Shown here in pieces: positions 20,801-25,531 of a stretch of 64,000 nt of DNA; the stretch's first letter is position 1; each line of letters starts with the position of its first letter. The translations under genes and the position numbers were made by a program. The stretch spans positions 1,139,826-1,203,825 of the forward strand of contig NZ_OZ024668.1 of the NCBI RefSeq assembly GCF_902497775.2. Reading direction: 5' to 3'. This DNA comes from Pseudomonas fluorescens (GTDB taxonomy: Bacteria > Pseudomonadota > Gammaproteobacteria > Pseudomonadales > Pseudomonadaceae). The notes beneath the pieces were generated by a model. It saw nothing but the letters and a program-made list of their open reading frames with translations. It searched no databases and was not told the origin of the DNA.

Positions 20801-22865
20801 CGGTTCTGAAGGCGTGGGCATCTACGTCAGCGTCAGCATGGGCAAGGGCAATCTGGACCGTGACGCCCTGCGTCAGCAGGACGCCTACCTGTATGCCGGC
20901 GACCGTCTGAACTTCACCAGCGGCAAAGACACCACCATCGCCGGTGCCAACTTGCGTGGCGATGAGGTGACCGGCCGAGTCGGCGGCGACCTGAACGTGT
21001 CGTCGGTGGCCAATAGCGGTGAGGTCAAGGGCAAGGAGTTCGACATCAGCGTCACCGCAACCTTCGGCCCGGGGGCCGGTGTCAGTGGTTCGGTCGGTTA
21101 TGGCCAGACCACCGGCAAGACCGACTGGGTCGAGGATCAGACGCGCATCACCGGCAAGAACAAGGTCGATATCCGTACCGAGAATCACACCCAGCTTGAT
21201 GGAGCCTTGATCGCCGCTGACAACGGCAACCTCAAGCTCGATACCGACACCCTGGGTTTCAGCGATATCGCTGGCAAGGACAAGGAGCACGGCTACTACC
21301 TGAACGCTGGCGGCAGCTACAGCGCCGGCAAGGGCAACACCACCCAGGACAGCACGCAGGTGGGCAAGGGCGGCAGGGGTGAAGACGCCAAGACCAGTTG
21401 GAGCGTCAACGGCTGGGAGTACGACAAGGACCGCGAGCAGATCGTCCGCGCCACCGTCGGTGATGGCCAGATCGTGGTGCGCAAGGATGCCGAGTCCGGT
21501 GACGACTCCACTGCGGGGCTGAACCGCGATGTCGACAAGGCCTACGAGATCACCCGCGATGAAGAGTCGCGTACGGATCTGTATGTCACTGGGTCGTCTG
21601 TCGACGCGGTACTCAAGACCGATGAGACCCTCAAGCAATGGTCCAACTCGCTGCTCGACTACGACGAGACCGCCCTGGCCAACTATGAGGAGGCAAGCAA
21701 AGGGGTCAACGCGGTTATCAATCGCATGGAACGTGTGCTGGGCCGGGAGATGGCGGCTGGCGCGGCGCAAATCGGCGGCAGGGATTTGGCTGAGAATACC
21801 CTGGAGGCTCTGATTATCTCGGGTCTGAGTCGTTCAGCTGCCATGGAGATGATGGGAGATGCCAAGTTCCAGGAACGTGTGCTGAAACAACTTAGCGACT
21901 TCTGGAAATTGTCGGAAACCGAGTTGCGGGAGGTGCAGAATTCCCTGCCTAAGGGATCCGAGCTTTCCGGCTATGAAAATCCGAAAGCTCTGCTTTTGGA
22001 TGCACTTGTAATCAAGGCGGAGGAGTCGAAGGCACGGCGTGAGCATGAACTGAACCATCTGCAGAAAACCCTGCGCTATACATCGGCAATCAGCAAGTAC
22101 ATCAAAGATAACGACGAAAAAGCCCAAGCGGTTAGAGTCGTACTGGCGCTTGCTCAAGGGCCCAAAGGTGTCGCGCAAGCGATGGTATTCGGTGCTCTGG
22201 AGCAGACGTCGTTTGCCGAGGAGTTGCAGGCAAGGCTGGGCGAAATACAGGAAAGGCTGGGGAAAGCGATTGCTGAACGGATGGAAGGCAAGGACACTCT
22301 TGACCTGAATGTTGAGAGTGATCGATATCTGGTCGGTGGCGGAGAGCTGATCGCAGCTATACTTGCGGGTGGTGTACCTGGACGCAAAGGGCATGGCGTT
22401 GTTGAAGGTGGCAAGAAGCCGGCGGTCAGCAAGGTTGAATCTGGTCCGGGGCAAGGTGCAAAAGCGACAGGCGAAGGTGCTACTCAGATCCCAGGCCGAG
22501 TGCAGTCTCGTATAAACATTGCCAATGGTCGTACGGGAACGACTCCTCTTCGTGATAACGGCAATCCGGTATCTGCGGGTTTCGACCACGTTCTAGATGG
22601 GCATTTTAATAGAGAAATCTCCAATTCGCGCTCGGTGTTTACTATTGCTCCGGACGAGCTGAAAGGGATCCTGCAAAGCAGTGCTGTTGTGAAGTCTCCG
22701 GTTGTTGCGCTGCCAGATGGCCAATTTTTAAGAACGGTCGATGTAGGTCGGGCTATTGGCACTACTACATTGAAGGATGGTGGTGTTCCTACTTCTGTGA
22801 TAAAAGTGTTCACCGATAAAGCAGGGAATTTAATTACAACCTTCCCGATTAAGGTGAGCAACTGA
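5826..22865 (+). CDS. cdiA: Giant CdiA/filamentous-haemagglutinin exoprotein with C-terminal RNase-like toxin
   Basis: A 5,679-residue TpsA protein. An extended signal peptide ends near AQA/EG at residue 48. The TPS secretion domain (about 50-300) contains the hallmark NPYGISCDGCGFINTP at 156-171. FHA-1 repeats, with an LDN..G beat about every 20 residues, run to about 3480. A non-repetitive section with a small Cys pair (CSQHC, about 3545) may be the receptor-binding region. FHA-2 repeats of the AGRDI/AGNDL type run from about 4130 to 5140. A helical pretoxin region spans 5260-5540. The toxin tip begins at the GAK motif, residue 5544. Its HVLDGHF, RSVFTIAPDELKG and TSVIKVFTDKAGN blocks resemble BECR-fold RNase toxins (Ntox50/CdiA_C-like); that assignment is by eye. 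No VENN or ELYN motif was seen. The stop overlaps the immunity start (TGATG). Confidence 0.93.
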   Translation: MDVSQFAFLARQPSARLKTRDHFWGMPRRGLAFLLANVMFWQPLWAQAEGIVVSAPGTTLGQAGNGVPIVNIAAPNGNGLSHNQFQDYNVGQQGVILNNATNRTQDTQLGGIIVGNPNLDGRAANIILNEVNGGSPSQLKGYTEVAGQSAHVIVANPYGISCDGCGFINTPRATLSTGKAVIENGQITHYQVDQGSVAIEGAGLNAGNVDRFEIITRSARINARINANKLEVIAGANDVDASTLKATARAANPADAPQLTIDSSALGGMYAGAIKLVGTEAGVGVKLDGTLAASAGDIQLDANGHLSLAQTVASGAVEIKAASAQLQGPVYAASTLDVETRGDLESRKSLAAADRISLSSGGQLRNQDVIEAGVNADNSRNTQGDLSISAEYLDNRGASLIASRNLAVNTNLATNNQGGTLSARQALTLSAGSLDNQNRGRVLSTGSLQLNAEQLLNAQGGLVTSSGPFTASLGQLNNRSGELSSLDAMALNVTRLDNLAGLVSAGTGLSINAREAINNQAGRTAAGQDLKIVAGSLDNSQKGLLSSQGTLGLEVAGALTNHHQGRIESIAALAVKVGELDNQQGGSLASEQALDLTARTVKNSQGGSIASAQALNASIGSLDQQGKGHLYSNTSLSLDLNQGHLNNQDGLINSAGQLTLKNLGSVDNRSGEISSPESFAVVASTINNDAGKLLSDRALTLQVAQQLSNGAGLITANGLHLDVASLINGQQGKIHSRSTLNAKVTRELDNRGGSITADGAAQLNAGTLINSAGKLASQGALQIQAGQLNNQRNGQVSSEDTLQLTSGLLDNSSGGRIFSRKDLTANVTGLDQQGDGHLYSAANLSLDLNRGHLNNQSGLINAPGTLLLKNLNSVENQGGEISSVQAFDFSADTLGNRDGKVLSDQALNLTILRALDNTKGLIKASSLQMHAGRVNNGGGELQAREGLKLSADGVLDNRSGKILGRDLLLNVASLDNAQGLIQSDSGLKLNSSGAVNNRNGTVHSGQALELTGASLDNTLGKLTSGGALTATIAGNLLNQTGLFAAGQGLQLSSADLNNQAGQLSAGGTLQLRAGLLDNRNSGRVDGTGLTVSINGLDQRNDGHLSSQADLNLDLNHGYLNNQDGLINAPGQLLLSNLVTVDNQGGEISSVRGFGLTAQQLDNRSGKVLSEQTLTLRIAKALENAKGLVSARGLDLELGSLANNEGSLNAGQSLTLKVARGLDNREGEILANDTSLVVGSLDNSQGVVQGDHGLTLSADGAISNAGGTLSAGNTLTLSAASVNNTDGKLTSDGALTARIAGHLLNQAGLIAAADDLQLGTGSLDNLSQGRLTSKANLLLDGTRIDNRTGRIAAVGVLKINAGALDNRQGGLLNSGKAMHLAVDTLDNRAGEISSVTQLDLTGRQLDNSGGRLLANADLQLTLDRLNNQIKGIISGQQSVTLNAAHLDNSDQGSVFAKRNLNMTLREATARDATLDGQLNNQQGTLRSDGALTLHTVSLNNNRGRASSAQVLVLSAQGVVTNQGGELLSADTLNLTSASLDNRQGHIVADGAVRVATGALNNQQSGRLTSADDLTLMAGEVDNREHGRIASGKTLDASIAGLDQRGGGEFYSNSALTLNMNRGYLNNTTGLINAPGPLVLQNLAGVVNQGGEISSKQAFAVAAQSFDNSTGKLLSDQALTLKVDQALKNVKGRIAAAGLQAQGGSLDNTTGVFTSSTDLALSLSGDLLNQQGEVSAAGFSVVNAATLNNHQGEVTSDGSLELRIKGALTNHDGKLGAGQQLRVMALSLDNSLGGSLATDGSLTVKVDGLLDNQAKGSLLAKGVMDVQAGSLDNRGGSFVGQNLLTVRSNALDNRGGKVRASRDLLLQVGQLDNRHGELKSKQALTFSGQQLNNQDGLLRATGPLRLNADTVTNSRGRISSQSDLEATVGALNQQGGELVAEGDLTLVATTLDNRDGGLVAATKALKLKAGTVDNRAGEISSQGDTDFSGQRLDNSAGKLMVASALELAVAQVINNAKGLVFAQNARVTGARLDNNQGTFAGKHSLMIQLSATPELDGRLTNSGGKINSEGRLQLQGQVIDNSNGNLSSAGTLDIASVADLLNRSGTVETAGSLILTSAMLDNSLQGLIKSDGAAKLTTGLFSNTPGGRLISADSLELTAAQVNNGGRIASAGALRANVKGLTQQGGELISKTALDLDLNNGQLNNQGVINAPSLLLKNLNGVNNQNGEISSTQAFTLTASNLDNSNGKLISNQALTLRVNHALANVKGLISAAALQVRSASLDNQGGLLSSRGDLGLAIDGTLKNQVGTVIADGSSRFSAASLENSDGQISSKGDLKASVTTVSNQNGLLIAEGALVLDGTTLDNRNNGLVGAIGDVQLKVVDVDNRGGEIFSTSGVSLQGLQLNNSDGGRVVGVKALSLTVDKLLNHSNGLLSTLAGMSLTGVSLDNSGGRLLSQQGLDLVLSGEALNRQGLISSEGQLRLQAANLDNRQGSLSSAGALSVTTLQAVDNQGGELVTDSTLDVHSASLDNSQKGTLSSKAALNITTGAMDNSHGGVVSSTETLDITAGPLTNQDGGQLASSKALTARVSSLDQQGGKLFSSTAVTLDLSQGQLNNQGGLINGPLLVLKNLKGVNNQGGEISSAQAFTLAADNLQNNDGKLLSNQALTLRVNQALNNVKGLIAAQSIDGHAAMLDNSGGMLTSRSDLLLNINGLLRNQNDGLINATDTLTLNSTAMDNRKGALLGKAIAIDFGAATGDLDNRGGLITTAGALTLQHLRDLNNQGGELSSAQRLELTGRTLDNSNGKLISNNLLSLKGLDLLNQGGLMSGWQGLNISAGSLDNRNGGTVSSRFGNLDAHLTNSLLNSTGGALVSQKALSVNAASLDNSAKGILSSGTSQRLIVSGQLDNGQGGLIDSGTTLEIQGQALGNAGGSIQAQQAIDINGTDLDNSSGTLASNGTVTLDLLGKLINTNGKLASGSALMIKRSAQIDNQGGQLASQGLLSLFTGNLDNRNRGTVAASGQLSLNASGAVLNSGDGLIYSQNAGVSLKAGRLGNAAGTVQSQADLDIEVAADLDNQGGKILAQTGDATLKAGSIDNRAGTLASLNGALQARTLGVLRNGFDLDNRQGGILQAQRLQLISTSVGNNGGRIAAQTGDVNVTAATFDNRNGGLYSQGAVKVSGHDFINGGDARGQIAGNLVEFNLSGALNNQQGIIESDSTLSVRAASLANQQGQLRALGRSGKTEFEIGGLLDNRGGVLETANSDLTLNASDFQNSGGSVLHAGRGTFDISTANLTRAGGNLVTRGGLTLSADHWTNSSVIQAGRLTVNVNTLNQVAGGQLLASDSLVGNGGNWNNDGLIASDGSLKLNLGGSYSGSGRASSVGSFELSAAQLNLAAAGSLAGGGDTSIDVAGLLANQGRLTSAADLRIGAGSVQNTGTLGATQNLDLTAQSLFNGRDAADSNIRGFMFSGEDSTFNLNNLTNDYGEVYSLGNLTVAGFTKATFAQSVRNVSGSMQSRVDLRLSANEVVNEREKFKLNQRLTSVAVDLSCSQHCGGGWSDKRPVITMSRTVESVIEANSPSATLGAGGNLEIASQNFTNRYSVVSAANDLTIRGENIVNLGATGGSGTESRRYDGTSKIYRNQYNQLSQAVQDFNRSSPAGAPVDEAAFATLMSKLSPSLFPGINQPLVVQGNGESMAPAVIQAGGNAQLTASNDISNISVLKTALAVNDRSLDTQVGANKAPVILLNAQLPPNLAQQQINPLSLPGFSLPVGQNGLFRLSGETSSTSASSAPQSWTMGAAAISSTQRQQTLPETHSRAIETANAAQVSASTHQVSVAAREASGIDASSRVINTADVVEADTGVWQSGRTVTGEITQGNKVNGLDLSNGSSQSADKAVQLDLDLPGLAPAERDALVSVNAPQPSVVSPFAPVPRDGQTSINLPGAIPVEVDVPNMGERLGPVVANPLAVAKQITSAADQVVNRVQGLPDNTARSQPHKYLIETNPALTDLKQFMSSDYLLANLGYNPDDSWKRLGDGYYEQRLIQQAVVARTGERLLAGQTSDEQLFKYLMDNAIQSKQKLDLAIGVSLTAEQVAALTHDIVWMERAEVKGEQVLVPVLYLAHSNNRLAPNGALIAGNNLNLIAGHNLDNVGTLRASNNLSAQAGNNLVNSGLVEAGNRLDLLAGNNLVNKAGGIIAGRDVSLSAIDGDVINERSVSSFQTASGGYSERRDFLDSAARIEAANNLSLQSGRDVSNLGGVIKSGADTSIKAGRDINLASVEQVSGTSRGTHFKDQRITQHGSSLEAGRDLSLSGGRDISAIASQIDAKRDIAMAATGDLSLSSAANEQHFYSKSKKVTAQEDRINQVSTTLNAGGNIALSAGNDMDIIASRVKGGADVDLDAGRDLNIASAKDESASFYLKKSKGSLGRSSSKQQESYHSTNVASVIEAGHDLTVNASKTASGGIALDGGRDVSVIGSQLKAGNDLLVGATGDIAVLSGIEEHGEYSKKTKSGFLGLSKSGKSQLQTSATQVASVLEASHDVVVAAGSDVRVRASETKAGNDVELRAGLIDAGGDINLVSANDTAYSRSEEYRKKTGLSTSGGFVSVASAKESGRQAQSSTSVGSQVTAERDAMLQAERDINVEGSGISAGRNVSLNAGRDVNVVAAQSEQSETNWSKEKRAGFGVSSDDNGVSMFVGAERLKTKDRLEQQLASASQIKAGNDLDINAKRDINQSGSDLLADNDINFNAGRDINVDAARETRTLEQMREHSTHGATATLNHNFGKTKDAINGAGKGENGVSKGSSTLRAVDSIGEFLSGPTGDGKMGDSIQRSHQEQVEESNRASTLNAGNDLNFKAGNDVTVKGGQLQAGRDIVVQGRDINLDVAKGSVSQESSQRVIWAGLHGGTSGGFKAGVGGSYGEALEDGTQGTSTPTQLQAGRDVKLDAGNDLNMTATQVQAGRDIDLAAANDLNIRSAQNDSSSDSNRHNGGGEVGLTVGSEGVGIYVSVSMGKGNLDRDALRQQDAYLYAGDRLNFTSGKDTTIAGANLRGDEVTGRVGGDLNVSSVANSGEVKGKEFDISVTATFGPGAGVSGSVGYGQTTGKTDWVEDQTRITGKNKVDIRTENHTQLDGALIAADNGNLKLDTDTLGFSDIAGKDKEHGYYLNAGGSYSAGKGNTTQDSTQVGKGGRGEDAKTSWSVNGWEYDKDREQIVRATVGDGQIVVRKDAESGDDSTAGLNRDVDKAYEITRDEESRTDLYVTGSSVDAVLKTDETLKQWSNSLLDYDETALANYEEASKGVNAVINRMERVLGREMAAGAAQIGGRDLAENTLEALIISGLSRSAAMEMMGDAKFQERVLKQLSDFWKLSETELREVQNSLPKGSELSGYENPKALLLDALVIKAEESKARREHELNHLQKTLRYTSAISKYIKDNDEKAQAVRVVLALAQGPKGVAQAMVFGALEQTSFAEELQARLGEIQERLGKAIAERMEGKDTLDLNVESDRYLVGGGELIAAILAGGVPGRKGHGVVEGGKKPAVSKVESGPGQGAKATGEGATQIPGRVQSRINIANGRTGTTPLRDNGNPVSAGFDHVLDGHFNREISNSRSVFTIAPDELKGILQSSAVVKSPVVALPDGQFLRTVDVGRAIGTTTLKDGGVPTSVIKVFTDKAGNLITTFPIKVSN
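7689..13865 (+). repeat. Six ~95-residue super-repeats inside the CdiA FHA-1 region
   Basis: Above the ~20-residue beta-helix beat there is a longer repeat. Copies lie at 7689-7973, 8313-8597, 9111-9395, 10623-10907, 12360-12635 and 13590-13865. Each opens with L(D/T)Q(Q/R), passes through LNNQ.GLIN.P and QGGEISS, and ends near (L/V)KGLI.A. Copies 5 and 6 are a few residues shorter. The spacing is irregular, at about 0.6-1.7 kb, with ordinary repeats in between. Confidence 0.8.
22455..22464 (+). repeat. GGTGCAAAAG toxin-tip junction, copy 1 (inside cdiA)
   Basis: The in-frame 10-mer encodes Gly-Ala-Lys at cdiA residues 5544-5546. It marks the switch from the shared CdiA stalk to the variable toxin tip. 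The same 10-mer starts every orphan tip downstream, at 23379, 24106 and 24932, and recurs at 27443. Confidence 0.75.
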
Positions 22866-23377
22866 TGCGTACTTTTCCTGTTAAAATATGGCGTGATTTT
22901 CAGTTGGCAGTGGCGACTCTGACTAATGAAGCACCTTTGAGGCAAGTTCTTGAGATAATATTGTTTTGGATAAGGAGTAACTATAAGTATCTTGCCGGTG
23001 AGCCGTTTTCGGTCTATGGGTTCGATAGCTTTGCAAAGTTAAATGAGAGGGAGATTCCAGTTGAGTATTCGTCCTTTAAAGTGAGTGATTTAATTAATTT
23101 CAAGAGTGTTATTTTGAAGCGTCAGCCTAGAGATGTAGAGGCGATTGCGAGATTTTTACGCGATACGCTTGAGGAGCTGGCGACTGTTGAAGTTGATAAG
23201 CAATGTCCCAAGTGTGAATCTGAAGGGATGCGCGTTTTTATAGGTAAACATAATGGGTTGTTGGCGTATCAGTGCAATGTTTGTGGGTACTCCCATTACT
23301 CAGATGGATCCAGGGTTGAGAGTGGGGGGTTAGATTTTGCTAGTGAGATGCAGTTGCGAGAGCTTGGACTGATTTAA
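22865..23377 (+). CDS. cdiI: CdiI-type immunity protein with C-terminal zinc ribbon
   Basis: A 170-residue protein whose ATG overlaps the cdiA stop codon (TGATG), so translation is coupled, as expected for a cognate immunity protein. The sequence is AT-rich compared with cdiA. The N-terminal ~110 residues have no family I recognise. The C-terminal part carries a two-CxxC zinc ribbon: CPKC, then QCNVCGYSHY about 20 residues later. There is no signal peptide or membrane span, so it should act in the cytoplasm by binding the incoming toxin tip. The immunity role is inferred from position. Confidence 0.8.
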   Translation: MRTFPVKIWRDFQLAVATLTNEAPLRQVLEIILFWIRSNYKYLAGEPFSVYGFDSFAKLNEREIPVEYSSFKVSDLINFKSVILKRQPRDVEAIARFLRDTLEELATVEVDKQCPKCESEGMRVFIGKHNGLLAYQCNVCGYSHYSDGSRVESGGLDFASEMQLRELGLI

Positions 23378-23378
23378 T

Positions 23379-23388
23379 GGTGCAAAAG
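23379..23388 (+). repeat. GGTGCAAAAG junction, copy 2
   Basis: An exact copy of the 10-mer found inside cdiA. It lies directly after the cdiI stop codon and in frame with orphan tip 1. Confidence 0.75.
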
Positions 23389-23726
23389 CAAATGTGGGAT
23401 CAGTAAGTCATGTCTCTGGAGTGAATCTTTCTAAAAGTCAGTCTAAGATGATTGCTGACTTTGAAGCGGCAGGGTATCCAACAAAACCAGTGATTTCTCC
23501 AACCAGCGGAAATGTGGTTGGAACTCAGTACATCTTGCCTGATGGTTCGCGAGTTCGGGTGATGCAGGCAGATGGTCGAAGTCCCCAGCGCGCATCATTT
23601 GAGAACTCCAATGGCGGACCTGTGGACCCTACTACAGGAAAGCCGCCGCAACCCCCGCAGGGTTTATCGAAGGCGGAGCGAAAGCAGTGGATAAGAGAAC
23701 GTACGCATATTGAGCAAGTGGACTAA
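23379..23726 (+). CDS. Orphan CdiA toxin tip 1, family unrecognised
   Basis: A reading frame opens after the TGA at 23370 and has no ATG or ribosome-binding site. It begins in frame with the junction GGTGCAAAAG, read as GAKANVG; an in-frame GTG exists at 23394. The ~116-residue product has no signal peptide and ends in a Pro-rich segment, then LSKAERKQWIRERTHIEQ. A conserved-looking block lies around YILPDGSRVRVM and RASFENSNGGPVDP. I recognise it as resembling unnamed Rhs/haemagglutinin C-terminal toxins, but can assign no activity. It is followed 3 nt later by its own putative immunity gene. Without a start it is probably silent until recombined onto cdiA. Confidence 0.7.
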   Translation, partial: GAKANVGSVSHVSGVNLSKSQSKMIADFEAAGYPTKPVISPTSGNVVGTQYILPDGSRVRVMQADGRSPQRASFENSNGGPVDPTTGKPPQPPQGLSKAERKQWIRERTHIEQVD

Positions 23727-23729
23727 ACA

Positions 23730-24089
23730 ATGAATACATTTTTGCAAGCTGTGGCTCTTTTGTTGCCAATAAAAATTGAAAGAGTATTGTGGGATGGCGA
23801 TAAGCTTATGCTTTTCTCGGTGGATTGGAGCTTTCAGACTGAGAGTGCATGGCGTGTATCAAAGGATGGGGATTTGCTGTTTGCTTGTTGGGATAATGAC
23901 GCTCGCGATCTTGTTTCTGGATTTTTAAATTTATCCGTTCTTGAGGTGAGTTGGCTCATTGATGATCAGCCAATTGACCCATGCTTTAAACTATCTGACG
24001 GTCGTGTGTTGAATGTGTTTTGTTCGTCATCAACCGAACCTTGGGTCATGGAATTATCGGGCGGGGCCGTTTATGTGGGTAATACTTAA
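23730..24089 (+). CDS. Putative immunity protein for orphan tip 1
   Basis: A 119-residue protein starting at an ATG 3 nt after the orphan-tip stop. It is AT-rich, soluble by composition, with many Trp and Asp residues, and looks like a small beta-rich protein. No family is recognised with confidence. Position directly behind a toxin tip, with another module following, is the basis for calling it immunity. Such orphan immunity genes can protect against siblings carrying the matching tip. Confidence 0.6.
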   Translation: MNTFLQAVALLLPIKIERVLWDGDKLMLFSVDWSFQTESAWRVSKDGDLLFACWDNDARDLVSGFLNLSVLEVSWLIDDQPIDPCFKLSDGRVLNVFCSSSTEPWVMELSGGAVYVGNT

Positions 24090-24105
24090 GTTTTGAGTTT
24101 CTGTT

Positions 24106-24115
24106 GGTGCAAAAG
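24106..24115 (+). repeat. GGTGCAAAAG junction, copy 3
   Basis: An exact copy of the cdiA junction 10-mer, in frame with orphan tip 2. Confidence 0.75.
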
Positions 24116-24459
24116 GCTCAACTAGCATCAATTCTGTTCCTCGTAACGCAAATGATCTTGTTGGAGGTCCGCTTGAAAACGCTACTCAGGTTAGCGGCCG
24201 CTTTAAGCATGATGGTGGACCAGCGAATGGAACTGTGTATCGGGCCGATAATCAAGGAAATATCACCAGCTATGCCGTCTATGATTCAGCCGGGATGATT
24301 GTTAAGCGAGTTGACGTTACCGGCAAAGCTCATGCTAATGTGTCGACACCACATGTAATAGAATATGGTCGAAATACGTTGCCGGACGGGACGGTCAGGG
24401 TTCAGTCGCCTTCTACGAAACTGGCTCCGCGGCCTACCACCCCGGATGAGATTCCATAA
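24106..24459 (+). CDS. Orphan CdiA toxin tip 2, Ntox24-like
   Basis: The frame begins with GGTGCAAAAG (GAKGS) and has no start codon nearby; an in-frame GTG lies at 24235. The product is about 117 residues. Its second half, with TVYRADNQGNITSYAVYD, TPHVIEYGRN and finally RPTTPDEIP, looks like polymorphic toxin type 24 (Ntox24), a predicted RNase family. The identification is from memory of the family's C-terminal pattern. The stop overlaps the next gene (TAATG). As with the other tips, it lacks a secretion domain and would need fusion to cdiA to be delivered. Confidence 0.72.
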   Translation, partial: GAKGSTSINSVPRNANDLVGGPLENATQVSGRFKHDGGPANGTVYRADNQGNITSYAVYDSAGMIVKRVDVTGKAHANVSTPHVIEYGRNTLPDGTVRVQSPSTKLAPRPTTPDEIP

Positions 24460-24932
24460 TGAAGATTAATACAATTAGACCATTTAGTGGTTTGAGCAGA
24501 TACGAGTTGTGGGCATCAAGCTGGGCTGAAAAAGATAATATTGATATATTTTCTTATGTCAGCGCCGTGTGCAGTCCTGAAGATTGTCTGCTGTTTTGCA
24601 GGCTGTTGTTTCCTGATTTTTTTGTTAGTCAGGGCGCTGTTATTTTAAATGCTAAATACGATCATGATGTTTTTTTTGTATGGCTAAAAAAATTTGATGG
24701 TGATGTTCGTGCAGTTGAAGAAATAATGAACCATACTCACTTGTACGATGTTTTTTCAGGCTGCAATGATGAGGTCGATGACGTTGTTTTTGAACAGCTA
24801 GCTGAAATTGTTTCTTTGTCATGGCGGTTGGTCTTGAAAGACAAATTTCCAGAGAGGAAATTTTCTGTTGAAGTTTCGAATTCGGATCAGGATTACGGGC
24901 CTACTGTTACTTTTTATCAAATAACTGAATAG
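24459..24932 (+). CDS. Putative immunity protein for orphan tip 2
   Basis: A 157-residue AT-rich protein whose ATG overlaps the toxin-tip stop (TAATG). It is rich in aromatic residues (Phe, Trp, Tyr) and acidic. There is no signal peptide and no clear membrane helix. I do not recognise a family. Coupling to an Ntox24-like tip supports an immunity role. The next junction 10-mer begins within its stop region. Confidence 0.65.
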   Translation: MKINTIRPFSGLSRYELWASSWAEKDNIDIFSYVSAVCSPEDCLLFCRLLFPDFFVSQGAVILNAKYDHDVFFVWLKKFDGDVRAVEEIMNHTHLYDVFSGCNDEVDDVVFEQLAEIVSLSWRLVLKDKFPERKFSVEVSNSDQDYGPTVTFYQITE

Positions 24933-24941
24933 GTGCAAAAG
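24932..24941 (+). repeat. GGTGCAAAAG junction, copy 4
   Basis: An exact copy of the cdiA junction 10-mer, overlapping the last base of the preceding immunity gene and in frame with orphan tip 3. Confidence 0.75.
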
Positions 24942-25270
24942 GCGCAGGTTCTGCTGGAAAGGTCGACGAGTTTATCCCGCCAGGAATGGATCGTCCATTC
25001 CGCCCTGTCAGTCCGGAGTTTTCGCCAAGCAAGTCTGTTGATGATGTGATGCGGAGCTCGCAAATTAAAAATATGGTGAGCTGCTCAGGATCAGACTGTT
25101 CAGGCATTGCAAGAAAGTTACTTTATGCTTCAGGTGGTAAAGGGGAAATTATTGAGGTTCGCCCTTCAAAAGCTGGGGGGTTAAATCTCTATGGAGTGCC
25201 TAGTGTGGATAGACATTGGGCGGAGAAGCTCCCCCGCAGATCTATTTCCGATCCTGAGATTCCGAGGTGA
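24932..25270 (+). CDS. Orphan CdiA toxin tip 3, possibly papain-fold
   Basis: The frame begins with GGTGCAAAAG (GAKGAG) and lacks a start codon. The product is about 112 residues. The segment SDCSGIARKLLYASGGKGEI resembles the nucleophile-cysteine helix of papain-fold polymorphic toxins. A His follows in VDRHW, but the usual later Asp block is not obvious, so the assignment is tentative. The stop overlaps the start of a SUKH-like immunity gene (TGATG), so the tip looks complete at its 3' end. An adjoining broken immunity gene suggests this module is decaying. Confidence 0.6.
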   Translation, partial: GAKGAGSAGKVDEFIPPGMDRPFRPVSPEFSPSKSVDDVMRSSQIKNMVSCSGSDCSGIARKLLYASGGKGEIIEVRPSKAGGLNLYGVPSVDRHWAEKLPRRSISDPEIPR

Positions 25271-25531
25271 TGATAATGCAGAAGGCTTTTCGTACCTATT
25301 CAACTGCGCAGTTACCCGCTGGCTTTAAGTATCCAGAAAAATATCTGGAGCTGGCCAAGTCGGTAGATTTACCTAATGACTTTGTCTGGTGGTTTGATGA
25401 TGCAAGCACGGAAGGTGGTGAGTTGTCGTGGCGTTTGCGGCACAGTTATGGGGGTAGGTTTAGAGGGTCGAAATTTAATTCCATTTGCTCAGTTAAATGA
25501 TGACGCCGCTTTTTTTGATGGTGACGACTTA

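Noticed and set aside
6000..21300. Possible CRISPR-like or tandem DNA repeat array
   Set aside because: The repeats are in-frame protein repeats of a filamentous haemagglutinin, diverged at DNA level, with no constant repeat/spacer spacing.
21540..22455. A VENN or ELYN pretoxin boundary in CdiA
   Set aside because: I read the pretoxin region for either motif and found none; the GAK junction is the only boundary supported.
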